A DNA stretch of 64,000 bases from Bdellovibrionota bacterium. Lineage in GTDB: Bacteria > Bdellovibrionota_C > UBA2361 > JAFLCA01. The stretch spans positions 1,181,556-1,245,555 of the forward strand of contig CP129486.1 in NCBI GenBank assembly GCA_030584005.1. Direction: 5' to 3'. A model generated the notes under the pieces. It had not been told where the DNA came from and ran no database searches. It saw only the letters and a list, made by a program, of their open reading frames with translations. Of the stretch, positions 35,656 to 43,944 are shown piece after piece (position 1 is the first letter of the stretch; each line of letters begins with the position of its first letter). The position numbers and the translations under genes are program-made.

Positions 35656-36954
35656 ATGCAAAAGGTTGTATCGTCTAGAACTCGCCTCTCCACTCGTACC
35701 CAGACCCCAACATTCTATAGATACTCTTTAAAATCAGTGCTTCTAGGAGGCCTCCTGGCGATAAGCACTGCCTCTCCTTCTCTCGAAGCGCAGCAGGCAC
35801 GCTATTCTGTTCGAGATCTACCCGATGGATTCTATGCTTATCACTTAAACGATACGGGTTACCTTGCCGGATCAATGCGTCAAAGCTCAGGCGAGTCCAG
35901 GGCTGCCTTTATCGGCCCGGACGGCACGCTACGAATGATAGAGCCCGATGTAGAGAGCTCTATCTATGACGTAAGTCTAAGCGGCAATGCTGCAGTAGGA
36001 GTAACTTATGAGGACGGGGCTCCTCGCTTCAATATTAAGCTATGGACGAGGCAGCCGGATGGGTCCTTTTCCAGGCGAGACCTCGCACCCCTTATCCCGC
36101 CAGCCCCAGATAACGACCACTTCCACGCAGCCTATGAGTTTAAATTTATTTCAGGCGATAGCGTTGTTGCCGGGAAGCTAGATTACGGCCCACACCTGAA
36201 TGTGGTGATAGACGCAGCGACTAACCAAGTGCACTTCCCTGCGGTCTCTCCTCCTGAGTACCAAAACGATCGTCCCGGGGCGGTGATTACCGCAAGCAAT
36301 AGTAACGGATTGGTAGCTGGGTTTGACGGAGATAGCCCGCATCCAGGCTTAAGAACATTCCTCTGGAGTATTGCTCAAGGTAGACGTCTTGTGCCAACTC
36401 CGCTTGGTAGAAGTTACTTCCGCATGATTGGGCTAACCAACCCTGGGAAACTCATAGGAGTGAGCAGCTCTCGTGATGACTATACCGGCGGCCCCCTTCT
36501 AGTGAAATGGGATGTCTCTGATGCTGCGAGTCCCGCTCGGATAGAGGCTATTACAAGATTGCAGGGGCTAGTCTATCTTCAGGATGTCAACTCAGAACTT
36601 ATAATGGTTGGACAGAGGCGTCATTCCAATAATTATAGCTCCTTCGATGCTGTTCTTGTTGAAGCCAATGGGCAAGAACGCTCTCTTGAGACATTGCTTG
36701 ATGCGAGTGGTGCGGGGCTTGACCTGCGCGATGCATCTGAAATCAATGAGCTTGGCCAGATTCTAGCCCTGGACGCTACGTCTGGGATGAAGTTGCTTTT
36801 GCCGCTCAGCAACGCGCTGCAAGGCGAAGATAAGCCAGCCACTACTCCAGAAGTAAAGAAGCCCTCAGTCAAGGAAGGAGCTGGAAAGCCAACCAAGAAA
36901 GCGAAGAAGAAGCGCAGTAAGAATGCAAAAAAGACCAAGAGAACTACGCGATAA
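35656..36954 (+). CDS. Secreted HAF-repeat protein 2 with Lys-rich tail
   Basis: 432 residues from ATG 35656. Long signal sequence (hydrophobic LKSVLLGGLLAISTASPSLEA at about 24-44). HAF-like units: AYHLNDTGYLAGSM, ASNSNGLVAGFD, GLTNPGKLIGVS, ASEINELGQILAL and weaker ones. The last 35 residues are highly basic (repeated KK, KAKKKR), unusual for a secreted beta-propeller. HAF gene 3 follows after 39 bp, probably in one operon. Confidence 0.78.
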   Translation: MQKVVSSRTRLSTRTQTPTFYRYSLKSVLLGGLLAISTASPSLEAQQARYSVRDLPDGFYAYHLNDTGYLAGSMRQSSGESRAAFIGPDGTLRMIEPDVESSIYDVSLSGNAAVGVTYEDGAPRFNIKLWTRQPDGSFSRRDLAPLIPPAPDNDHFHAAYEFKFISGDSVVAGKLDYGPHLNVVIDAATNQVHFPAVSPPEYQNDRPGAVITASNSNGLVAGFDGDSPHPGLRTFLWSIAQGRRLVPTPLGRSYFRMIGLTNPGKLIGVSSSRDDYTGGPLLVKWDVSDAASPARIEAITRLQGLVYLQDVNSELIMVGQRRHSNNYSSFDAVLVEANGQERSLETLLDASGAGLDLRDASEINELGQILALDATSGMKLLLPLSNALQGEDKPATTPEVKKPSVKEGAGKPTKKAKKKRSKNAKKTKRTTR

Positions 36955-36993
36955 ACGGTTAACTCTCAGATTAAGGTTGATATAGGAACTTAT

Positions 36994-38283
36994 ATGAAAA
37001 CTGCAAAGAAAAACATAATAACCCTGGCCACACTGATGACAATGCTTGGGCAAGCCCCTCAGGCGCTTGCGGACTATCCCTTCATTGAAGAGCCAATCGA
37101 TACCGCAAGTAGTGCGTGGCACATGAGTGATTCCGGCTATATTGTAGGAACTGCCCTTAATAGTCAGAATATTGTCAGAATTCATCCCGCCGAGGGAACC
37201 CTGGAAATTCCTCTTCCGCAGGGAGCCACTCGATGCTTCGCGCCAGTAGTGAGCAACGCCGGAGTTGTTGCATTTAGATGTAGAGTGCCGGTGCCGGGAC
37301 AGGGAACCGCTGACCGAGGATTTGTGTTTCAAAATGGAGCTGTGCTCCCGCTTGAACTCCTCCCCGGTGGACGAGCGGATTACTCATATCCAGTTGGTAT
37401 AGCTGGTGACGGTCGAGTTTTGGCAAGAGGAGTGTTTTACGATCAGCAAAATAATTTTCATTCGATTTTCCCGTTCTTACGACTCTTGAATAATGAAGTT
37501 CAGCGTGTTCAGACTGACTTTCCTGGAGAGGAGTGGGGGATAGACCCAGCGGGAATGAGCCGAGGCGGCGCATTCTATATAGGGAATGACTATACTTCCG
37601 GCGAATTTGTCGCTGCGGTCAATGGGACGAGCGTTGAGTACCCACAACTAAACGGCAATGCGCTGATGATTAGCGGAGTCGATGATTACGGTACCGTGGC
37701 GGTACGGACCGTGTTTGGTCGCGTGGGGCTGTGGGGCGGGGGCTTGTTTGGTGACATCACGCCAGCACTAGAAGCAGGCCTGGGAAGTCTCTCAGACGAT
37801 AGGTATCAGATCAGAGGGCTCAACAATGCGAATCAGACCCTGGTAGGGAGACTAAACAATTATGAAGACTACCTCAGAGCTGCGGGCGTGTATGACCCTT
37901 CGCAAAGCAGAGTACTAAAGTTTGAGAGCGACTTTAGCGGCGATGGCCGAGGTATCTGTGCAGTCGGGGCACTGCTTGATATCGACAGTGCAGGAAATGC
38001 GCTGCTGATGGCAAGCATGTCAGGTGTCGATCAATATGGAGAGCCCGTGTGTTTGCCTTCTCAGCCGGTCAAGCTCCATCGTCAACACTTCCAGCCAGGC
38101 GACGCAAACTGTGACGGTGCGGTCAACAATTTTGATGTAGACGCCTTCGCGCAGTTGCTGACTGATTCAGAGATATGGGGGCTTCTCCATACTCGCTGTA
38201 ACCAGCTTGAAGTTGGTGACATCAACAGTGACGGCCTTGTCAATAACTTTGATGTGGATCCGTTCGTTGATTTGCTGCTGTAA
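36994..38283 (+). CDS. Secreted HAF-repeat protein 3 with C-terminal dockerin
   Basis: 429 residues. Signal peptide about 1-27 (ending QAPQALA). HAF-like units (AWHMSDSGYIVGTA, GIAGDGRVLARG, SGVDDYGTVAVRT, GLNNANQTLVGRL and others). The last 60 residues form a type I dockerin: two calcium loops GDANCDGAVNNFDVDAF and GDINSDGLVNNFDVDPF. Dockerins bind cohesins, so this protein may attach to a surface scaffold elsewhere in the genome. A strong terminator follows at 38301. Confidence 0.85.
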   Translation: MKTAKKNIITLATLMTMLGQAPQALADYPFIEEPIDTASSAWHMSDSGYIVGTALNSQNIVRIHPAEGTLEIPLPQGATRCFAPVVSNAGVVAFRCRVPVPGQGTADRGFVFQNGAVLPLELLPGGRADYSYPVGIAGDGRVLARGVFYDQQNNFHSIFPFLRLLNNEVQRVQTDFPGEEWGIDPAGMSRGGAFYIGNDYTSGEFVAAVNGTSVEYPQLNGNALMISGVDDYGTVAVRTVFGRVGLWGGGLFGDITPALEAGLGSLSDDRYQIRGLNNANQTLVGRLNNYEDYLRAAGVYDPSQSRVLKFESDFSGDGRGICAVGALLDIDSAGNALLMASMSGVDQYGEPVCLPSQPVKLHRQHFQPGDANCDGAVNNFDVDAFAQLLTDSEIWGLLHTRCNQLEVGDINSDGLVNNFDVDPFVDLLL

Positions 38284-38300
38284 CTGAATACAGACTCTTT

Positions 38301-38354
38301 GGGCCCGCCATCGACGGAGTCGTCACCAGATTCTGAAGATGGCGGGCCCCTTTT
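38301..38354 (+). terminator. Rho-independent terminator after HAF gene 3
   Basis: GGGCCCGCCATC (38301-38312) pairs with GATGGCGGGCCC (38338-38349), perfect 12 bp, followed by CTTTT. Ends the HAF 2-3 operon. Confidence 0.85.
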
Positions 38355-38469
38355 GATCTGGAGCCCGGCTCCTCGGAATCCCGAGTGATATAGGGAGCCT
38401 AGACTGACAAGCGAAGATGGATAAGGACAGGAGGAAACTTCTGAGCCATTTCTCCGATAACTGTCCGTT

Positions 38470-38721
38470 ATGCCATCACCGAGAAAGTATCATCCACACG
38501 GCAGTGTGCTTTTTGTCACGGCCAGTCTAGAAGAGGGGCTCCTGCTCGTCGCAAACCCCCTCTGTCAGGCCATCGTAAGGACTTGTCTCGCGAGAGCCCA
38601 GTTCCTCCACCCGGTGCGCATCTGCCACTTCCTATTCGAAGCGACTCACGTCCACATGCTCCTTGTAGTCGACAACCCAGAAGATGTATCTGATTTTATG
38701 GAACGCTTTAAAACCGAGTAG
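38470..38721 (+). pseudogene. Truncated REP-associated (Y1/RAYT-type) transposase
   Basis: 83 residues with LFEATHVHMLLVVDNPEDV, matching the HUH strand of RAYT/IS200-like proteins (HxH: H-V-H). The catalytic Tyr and the rest of the chain are missing; the frame stops at TAG 38719. Probably a remnant. Confidence 0.7.
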
Positions 38722-38728
38722 GAAAGCC

Positions 38729-38765
38729 TATGCAAAATGGCTTTGTCGAATCCCTCAACGGCAAG
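38729..38765 (+). pseudogene. IS3-type transposase fragment
   Basis: The frame MQNGFVESLNGK matches the DDE-region signature of IS3-family OrfB (QNGFIESFNGK, with the catalytic Glu). Only about 12 residues remain, cut by the left end of IS91 copy 2. Confidence 0.5.
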
Positions 38766-40484
38766 AGCGAAGGAGGAAACGCCGCACGCTTAAGAGAGGG
38801 AACTTAATCTCCCAGGTGCCGAACTCTCAGCGCGCATGCATGCACTGAGGCATTCTGCCCCAGTCCTGAGGCGTAATGCCTCAGCCGGAGAGTGACGACG
38901 CCCAGGCGTTACAACGAGTTAAGGCGCACACCCCCGCTGGCACGACCCTTGTTGTGTGTGGCGGGATGTACACCTGCCGCACTTGGGAGGGGGCCAAGGC
39001 GAAGCTCCAACACTACCGCCGGAGGCAACCGGAGGAGACGCCCCTCTACCGCATCGTCTACCACGGGCGAGACGAACTCCCGCGTATCTGGGAAGAGCGG
39101 TTCCAGCAGACCTACGGGGTGCTACGAGACGAGGTGCTCGAAACCTTCGATGAATATCTTAACTGCGGACTTCTCCAACATGGCGCTGCACGGGTGTACT
39201 GCGACACGTGCAAGCACAGCCTCCTGGTGGCATTCTCGTGCAAGAAGCGGGGAGTGTGTCCGTCGTGCAACGCCAAGCGCGCTGTCAAATTCGGGGAGCA
39301 CCTCTGCGACTCAGTGCTTGAGCGGGTGCCGCATCGACACTGCGGATTCACGTTGCCGAAGCGGCTGAGGGTGTTCTTCCGGTACGACCGGGAGCTCAAC
39401 ACCATACTTTTCCAAGCTGCCGCAGAGGCTCTGCGCGCAGTGCTTGGCACCGACTCTCGAACGCCCGCTCTCGTGCTGACACTGCAGACTGCCGGGGAGG
39501 CACTTAACTTTAATCCGCACCTGCACGGGCTGCTCGCCGATGGCACCTTCGATGCCGCGGGGAACTTCGCCCCATTTCCCGCCATCGACACCGAGCGTAT
39601 GGCAGAGCACTTCCGTGACCGGGTCCTCTCTGAGCTTGTTACCCGGGGGCTCATCACCGATGAGGTGCCTGCGCAGATACTATCCCAAGAACACTCCGGC
39701 TTCGGCGCCTGGGTAGGCGAGCCGTTTGAAGAGGCAGACCGTACTAGGTTCGTCGCTCGCTATATTGAACGCGGACCGCTCTCGCTGGAGAAACTCTCCA
39801 TCACTGACGACATTGTGGCGTACACCACCAGCGATGGGGTAACTCAGGAATTCGATGCGCTCGAGTTCCTGGCGCTGCTATCGTGCCACATCCCCAAACC
39901 GTATGAGTCTGTTACCCGCTACTATGGGTGGTACTCGTGTCGCAGAAGAGGTGAGCGAGCAAAGCATGCGCCAGTCCCGGACGAGTCAGCTACGCAGGAG
40001 CACAGAACAGAGCCTTCTGTGAGCTGGGCAGCGTGCATGAAGCGCGTCTTCGAAATAGACCCTCTCGAGTGTCCGCGCTGCAAAAGCCAGATGAGGATCG
40101 TTGCCTTCCTCACCAATGAACGCGAGATTCTCAAAATCGCTGATGCTCTCCGAATACCGCACGCGCAGGCACCGCCAAAGATACCAAGACCACCTCAGCT
40201 AGAATACTTCAACCACTTCCCGCCTGACGACTTCAGCGCTTAGCACCGCATGAGGAAACCTGCTCCCAAATCTCTTGAAAAAAAAACACCCCCGCTACGC
40301 CTCTCACCATGCGGCAGCACCCCAAATACTCTCGAAATCCAGCTCTTCGCATTCAGCAGCTGCCGCTCCCGGCACTCTCACCTTACCAGATCCCATGAAC
40401 TTCATTACGCTTAAACCACCTCACACCACAGAGACAAACTTTGCTCAATTAACTTAATGGATTAGATCGATCTTCCTACTCGCT
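38763..40484 (+). mobile_element. IS91-family insertion sequence, copy 2
   Basis: Same orientation as copy 1, 8102 bp away. 1722 bp, near-identical; differs by two extra A in the tract near 40278, one residue in the transposase (Cys144), and a few silent bases. Inserted next to an IS3 fragment. The two copies bracket the three HAF genes and could allow loss or circularisation of that 6.4-kb segment. Confidence 0.85.
38876..40243 (+). CDS. IS91-family transposase
   Basis: 455 residues, same as copy 1 except Cys at 144 in place of Tyr. Zinc, HUH and Tyr motifs are as in copy 1, so it should be active. Confidence 0.93.
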   Translation: MPQPESDDAQALQRVKAHTPAGTTLVVCGGMYTCRTWEGAKAKLQHYRRRQPEETPLYRIVYHGRDELPRIWEERFQQTYGVLRDEVLETFDEYLNCGLLQHGAARVYCDTCKHSLLVAFSCKKRGVCPSCNAKRAVKFGEHLCDSVLERVPHRHCGFTLPKRLRVFFRYDRELNTILFQAAAEALRAVLGTDSRTPALVLTLQTAGEALNFNPHLHGLLADGTFDAAGNFAPFPAIDTERMAEHFRDRVLSELVTRGLITDEVPAQILSQEHSGFGAWVGEPFEEADRTRFVARYIERGPLSLEKLSITDDIVAYTTSDGVTQEFDALEFLALLSCHIPKPYESVTRYYGWYSCRRRGERAKHAPVPDESATQEHRTEPSVSWAACMKRVFEIDPLECPRCKSQMRIVAFLTNEREILKIADALRIPHAQAPPKIPRPPQLEYFNHFPPDDFSA

Positions 40485-40646
40485 ACTCGCCTACTCGCTG
40501 TTTTTAATTAGTTTCCTGCTGACCCGGACTTAGCTGCGGCAAGAATGCTGTATAACAACTGCGGTCACCCGGGCGAGACTGTAAGCTTTCGCGGTGAGTT
40601 GAAGTACTGAGCGGCCTCCCCCGGGTGTCGCTGGCCGCTAGCCAGC
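40244..40646. other. Intergenic region after IS copy 2, with attC-like site
   Basis: IS right end to 40484, a terminal tandem expansion (TACTCGC units) to about 40499, then an attC-like site at 40550-40643. No other gene. Confidence 0.5.
40550..40643 (+). other. attC-like site zeta
   Basis: R'' GTATAAC 40550-40556; GCGGTCACCCGGG (40561-40573) pairs with CCCGGGTGTCGC (40620-40631) leaving one arm with an extra base; right box GCTAGCC 40637-40643. The right box is the complement, 6 of 7, of GGCTAGA at 41414-41420, the end of the next gene. A start codon follows the right box after 3 bp, as is common in cassettes. Confidence 0.55.
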
Positions 40647-40856
40647 ATGATTTTCACTTACGCGGGCCCTTCAAGTGTCTACGTCGATGTGTTTACAATT
40701 CTGCTGGTGGAGATATCCCATTGGGTTCCAGCTGCAGCAACTGCGATGTTGGTATTCCTTGTTTTGGTTGGAGCGTTAGCGTTGCTAGTTCGCTATAAGT
40801 GTCCTCGTTGCCAACAATGTGGTGGTACAGGAGAGTCCAGGGGAGCGCCCACATAA
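40647..40856 (+). CDS. Small membrane protein with Cys cluster
   Basis: 69 residues. One or two hydrophobic stretches (about 28-48, AAATAMLVFLVLVGALALLVRY) and a following CPRCQQCGG motif that could bind zinc. Starts 3 bp after a candidate attC right box. It overlaps the start of the WapI-like gene, so either this gene or that start is misdrawn. Weak. Confidence 0.4.
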   Translation: MIFTYAGPSSVYVDVFTILLVEISHWVPAAATAMLVFLVLVGALALLVRYKCPRCQQCGGTGESRGAPT

Positions 40857-41419
40857 CAAACAATTGCTCCAGAGAAGTCGATCTTGAGCTTTCCCTGGTA
40901 GATTGTGTTGACCAGGAGACCCGGTTCCTGGAGACTGTAGCCATCATGCCATCCAAAGAATCCTCGGTGTCAACCAACATGGAGCTACTATTAGGAAGTC
41001 GTAGTTCGAACTTTCTTTCAATTCAGCCCCTGTCCCGATCCTATCCTGACGCTACTGATTACTGGGATGGAAACTGGCTTCAAACCGAAGTACAGGTGCA
41101 CGCTGGTACATTTTCTGGCAAAGTCCAAGCTGAGTTGCGAGCAGATGACTTTCAATCCTTTCGACTCTAGCTTGAGAGACTCCAAACTGACTTCACAACC
41201 TCAGCTAGACTTGACTCAATGGATTCCTGGCTTGAGGTATCCATATCTGGTAATTCCAACGGACACCTTAGGGCAGAGTGCTGGGTTCGGGATGAACCTG
41301 GAACCGGAAATCAGCTTTCCTTCGAATTGGAATGTGACCAGACATTTTTACCAGCAATTATTGAGAGCTTACGTAGTATAGAAAGAAAGTTTCTCATCGT
41401 TGGTGAGAAGGATGGCTAG
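40799..41419 (+). pseudogene. WapI-family-like immunity protein, broken by in-frame amber codon
   Basis: One frame runs from 40799 to TAG at 41417-41419 except for TAG at 41168-41170. The two parts together match WapI-type immunity proteins as I know them: DYWDGNWLQTEVQVHAGTFSGK, DDFQSFRL*LERL, DSMDSWLEVSISG, GNQLSFELECDQTFLPAIIE. Family members have Q at the stop position (FRLQLERL), so CAG changed to TAG. The start is unclear (GTG 40799 or ATG 40817). The terminal TAG lies in a candidate R'' box. No WapA/Rhs toxin gene is in the window. Confidence 0.65.
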
Positions 41420-41475
41420 AAAACCGCTCCTCCACGAGAATTGCGCCCGCGTGGAATTGGTGGTGAGTCTGCAAT
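41414..41475 (+). other. attC-like site eta (weak)
   Basis: R'' GGCTAGA 41414-41420, with the gene stop inside it; a stem CCACG / CGTGG (about 41431-41453) with outer imperfect pairing; the right box is unclear. Supported mainly by the complement match with GCTAGCC at 40637. Confidence 0.4.
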
Positions 41476-41605
41476 GCAACGTGGGCACAACCTGGTGAGC
41501 GAGTCCAATCTGGCCGCTCATTCTCGGCCTTCTGCCCCTATGAGATCTTCACCCCGTAAGTCCCCATAACTAGGCTGACGGTAATGACAGACTGAATTGA
41601 CAGAT

Positions 41606-42343
41606 ATGCCCGTTATCGACCAGGCACCAATAATTGGGAGAGACCTCGACGCGGGTAGAATGACGCGTAGTCCAGAGATACGCTTAATCATCGATGTCTT
41701 CCATGCCACAACCTCAGGGCAGAAGGGTGAAATTTTACAAAGTTTTTATGACCAAGGTATCAATCCTGAAAGATTCTCGAACGGTCACGGACAGGGTCGG
41801 GGATTCTATGTTTGGACAACGATGGAAAAAGCTTCGGAGCACGCCCGCACTATTAAGCTTGGCGAGTTGTCAAAAAGCGGCTCTTCAGAAGGAGCTCCAG
41901 TTGTTGTAGTGGCTTCAGTTGTCTTCGATCCTCAAAAATGGGAGCTGGATGTTGAAGCGCATCGAGGTATTGCTAACGAATTTTTGAACTCTCTCGTAAG
42001 AATGAACGGTGGCGAGCTTCACCTCGTTGAACCCATGGGTAGTAAAATCGTTCTTAAATCCTTTGAAGAGATGCCCAGGAACTTTGCTGCGCATTTTTTA
42101 CGCGAAGACGGGGGCAAAACGGTTCATGGGCTAGCAGCTGGAAAAGACGATCCAAATCTGCGCACTGGTGAAATTCTTGGCAGAGTATTCGCTGCTATCC
42201 GTACTTCTGAGTTTTCTTCACAGTGGCAAGACTTTGTCGCTCAGAAAGTTTCGTCCATGGCTGATATTGGGCTTGCACTCAAATACATCGGGGATCAAAG
42301 GCTTCCAATCCGAAGAATCCTACCGATTGAGGAGCAAAGTTGA
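41606..42343 (+). CDS. Putative ADP-ribosyltransferase-fold protein
   Basis: 245 residues from ATG 41606 (TTG 41597 is alternative). N-terminal third reads LIIDVFHATTSGQKGEIL, GQGRGFYVWTTMEKASEHAR, the pattern of ART-fold proteins: His-Thr type strand, then GxGFYxT with an alpha helix. A Glu (NGGELHLVE near residue 135) could complete an H-Y-E triad. No signal peptide. It sits beside the WapI-like gene. Function is inferred from pattern only. Confidence 0.45.
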   Translation: MPVIDQAPIIGRDLDAGRMTRSPEIRLIIDVFHATTSGQKGEILQSFYDQGINPERFSNGHGQGRGFYVWTTMEKASEHARTIKLGELSKSGSSEGAPVVVVASVVFDPQKWELDVEAHRGIANEFLNSLVRMNGGELHLVEPMGSKIVLKSFEEMPRNFAAHFLREDGGKTVHGLAAGKDDPNLRTGEILGRVFAAIRTSEFSSQWQDFVAQKVSSMADIGLALKYIGDQRLPIRRILPIEEQS

Positions 42344-42461
42344 AGCTAGGGGAGCACAGGACCCCGAGCCGATCTTGGTCCGCGTGGATGAGAGGCGAGT
42401 TGGGTGCTATAGGGGTTAGAATGGCTCAGGGTAGCCGTTATCCAGCGCGAGTGACATCGAT

Positions 42462-43589
42462 ATGAAATGTTTGATCTATCAGTCGGTTCTGACCTTCATT
42501 TGTGGTTGCTTGATGGCCACTGCCGGTTTGGCGGACAGTGCTTTCCGGGTCGGTGTTATCGCGCCTTTGTCGGGTGCGCTGGCAGAGTATGGTCTTGCTG
42601 CGAGAAACGGAATCGAGCTCGCACGCACCCAGAACCCGCAGCTTTTCGAGTCCGTTCGGTTTCAATACGAGGATTCACAGTGGGACGCGAAGTCTGCGGT
42701 GTCGGCCTTTAGTCGGCTGACGACTAGCTGGGAAGCCAATATTGTATTCAATTGGGGGAACCCGACCACGGAGGCCCTAGCTCCCGTGGCGGAGCAGCGC
42801 AAAGTTCCCCTAATCGGAATGACTCTGGATCCACGAGTGGCGAGAGGTAAGCGTTATGTGGTGCGCTCCACCAATTCCTCTGCAGATTTTTCGGCGGCAC
42901 TGGCGAGTCACCTCAGAGCGAGAGGGTATCGAAAGCTCGGGGTCGTAATCGTAGAGAATACATATGTGCAGGGTTTGTTTGATGGCCTCAAACGAGCGCT
43001 TGGCGATGAAATCGAGATCAAGGAAATCGATCGGTACAATCTAGGCGACCAGGACTTTCGAACCTCAATCGCAAAGATTCGCGCCGACGGATATGACGCA
43101 ATAGGCGTATTCTTGATTACGGGACAAGTTAGCAACTTCTATCGACAACTTTCAGCTCAAGGCGTTGCTCTTCCATCCTTCGGCACCGACTTCTTCGAAA
43201 GCAGTACTGAAATACGTTTGGCCGGCGGTGGCATGAATCATGCCGTATATCCTCATCTTGGAATCACAGATTCATTTCGCACTTCATACGTAGCAGCGTT
43301 CGGAAACGATTATCAGATTGCATACGCAGGGAACGCATACGACATGGCTGTCATGTTAGGTCAGTTGTTCAATAAGGTAGTCCCACCCCCTAATGCCGAT
43401 CAGATTATGACCAGAATTCGTTCAGTTCAGAACAGGAATGGTATTGGCGGAACGTTCTCCTTCGTAGACAGCGAGGAGGATGGCCCTCACTTCCATTTCC
43501 CGGTGCAAGTGAAGCAGGTTTCGGGGGAGTCAATTCAGGTGCTAACGTTGGATAACAAGCGCTTGGACGGGAACGCGACCCGTGATTAG
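42462..43589 (+). CDS. Orphan LivK-type periplasmic binding protein, second copy
   Basis: 375 residues. Signal peptide to about 24 (TAGLADS), then FRVGVIAPLSGALAEYGLAARNGIELA, VFNWGNPTTEALAPV, LGVVIVENTYVQGLFDGL, DQDFRTSIAKIRADGYDAI. Clearly homologous in layout to the 26740 gene. No permease, ATPase or kinase is near. Ligand unknown. It marks the right end of the accessory region. Confidence 0.86.
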   Translation: MKCLIYQSVLTFICGCLMATAGLADSAFRVGVIAPLSGALAEYGLAARNGIELARTQNPQLFESVRFQYEDSQWDAKSAVSAFSRLTTSWEANIVFNWGNPTTEALAPVAEQRKVPLIGMTLDPRVARGKRYVVRSTNSSADFSAALASHLRARGYRKLGVVIVENTYVQGLFDGLKRALGDEIEIKEIDRYNLGDQDFRTSIAKIRADGYDAIGVFLITGQVSNFYRQLSAQGVALPSFGTDFFESSTEIRLAGGGMNHAVYPHLGITDSFRTSYVAAFGNDYQIAYAGNAYDMAVMLGQLFNKVVPPPNADQIMTRIRSVQNRNGIGGTFSFVDSEEDGPHFHFPVQVKQVSGESIQVLTLDNKRLDGNATRD

Positions 43590-43944
43590 AAGTGAGAAAT
43601 GAAAGCATAAGCGGGGCGAGCCCCATCAGGCTTTGCCAAGTGCCCAGGTGATGAACAAGAACCAGATGTAAGGTGTGCTGACCTACCGGAGAGCGAGTCA
43701 GGAATCGCGAGGCCCCAATAGCTTCGGTCAATGACATTTATTCTGCGAACTGCGTTACGCTGCGAAAATCTCGCAATTGCAGCCACACTATAAGTCGTCA
43801 GCCGTGCAGACTCGCTTGCGCTGAATGACTCCATTTTATTAAGAACGAGCGGGAAACTGTCGACCCTAAGACATGCGGGAGAGGAGTGAGGGATGCCCTG
43901 GGGGTGTGGGCGAACGGTGGTGAGGAATAACCTTAAGGGGATTT
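43590..43944. other. Intergenic region, no gene seen
   Basis: 355 bp. A short hairpin-capable GGGGCGAGCCCC sits at 43614-43625. No frame here has support. Confidence 0.4.

Noticed and set aside
42343-42400. attC-like site after the ART-like gene
   Set aside because: GGACC/GGTCC stem and a GTTGGGT box exist, but no complement match with the gene's left edge.
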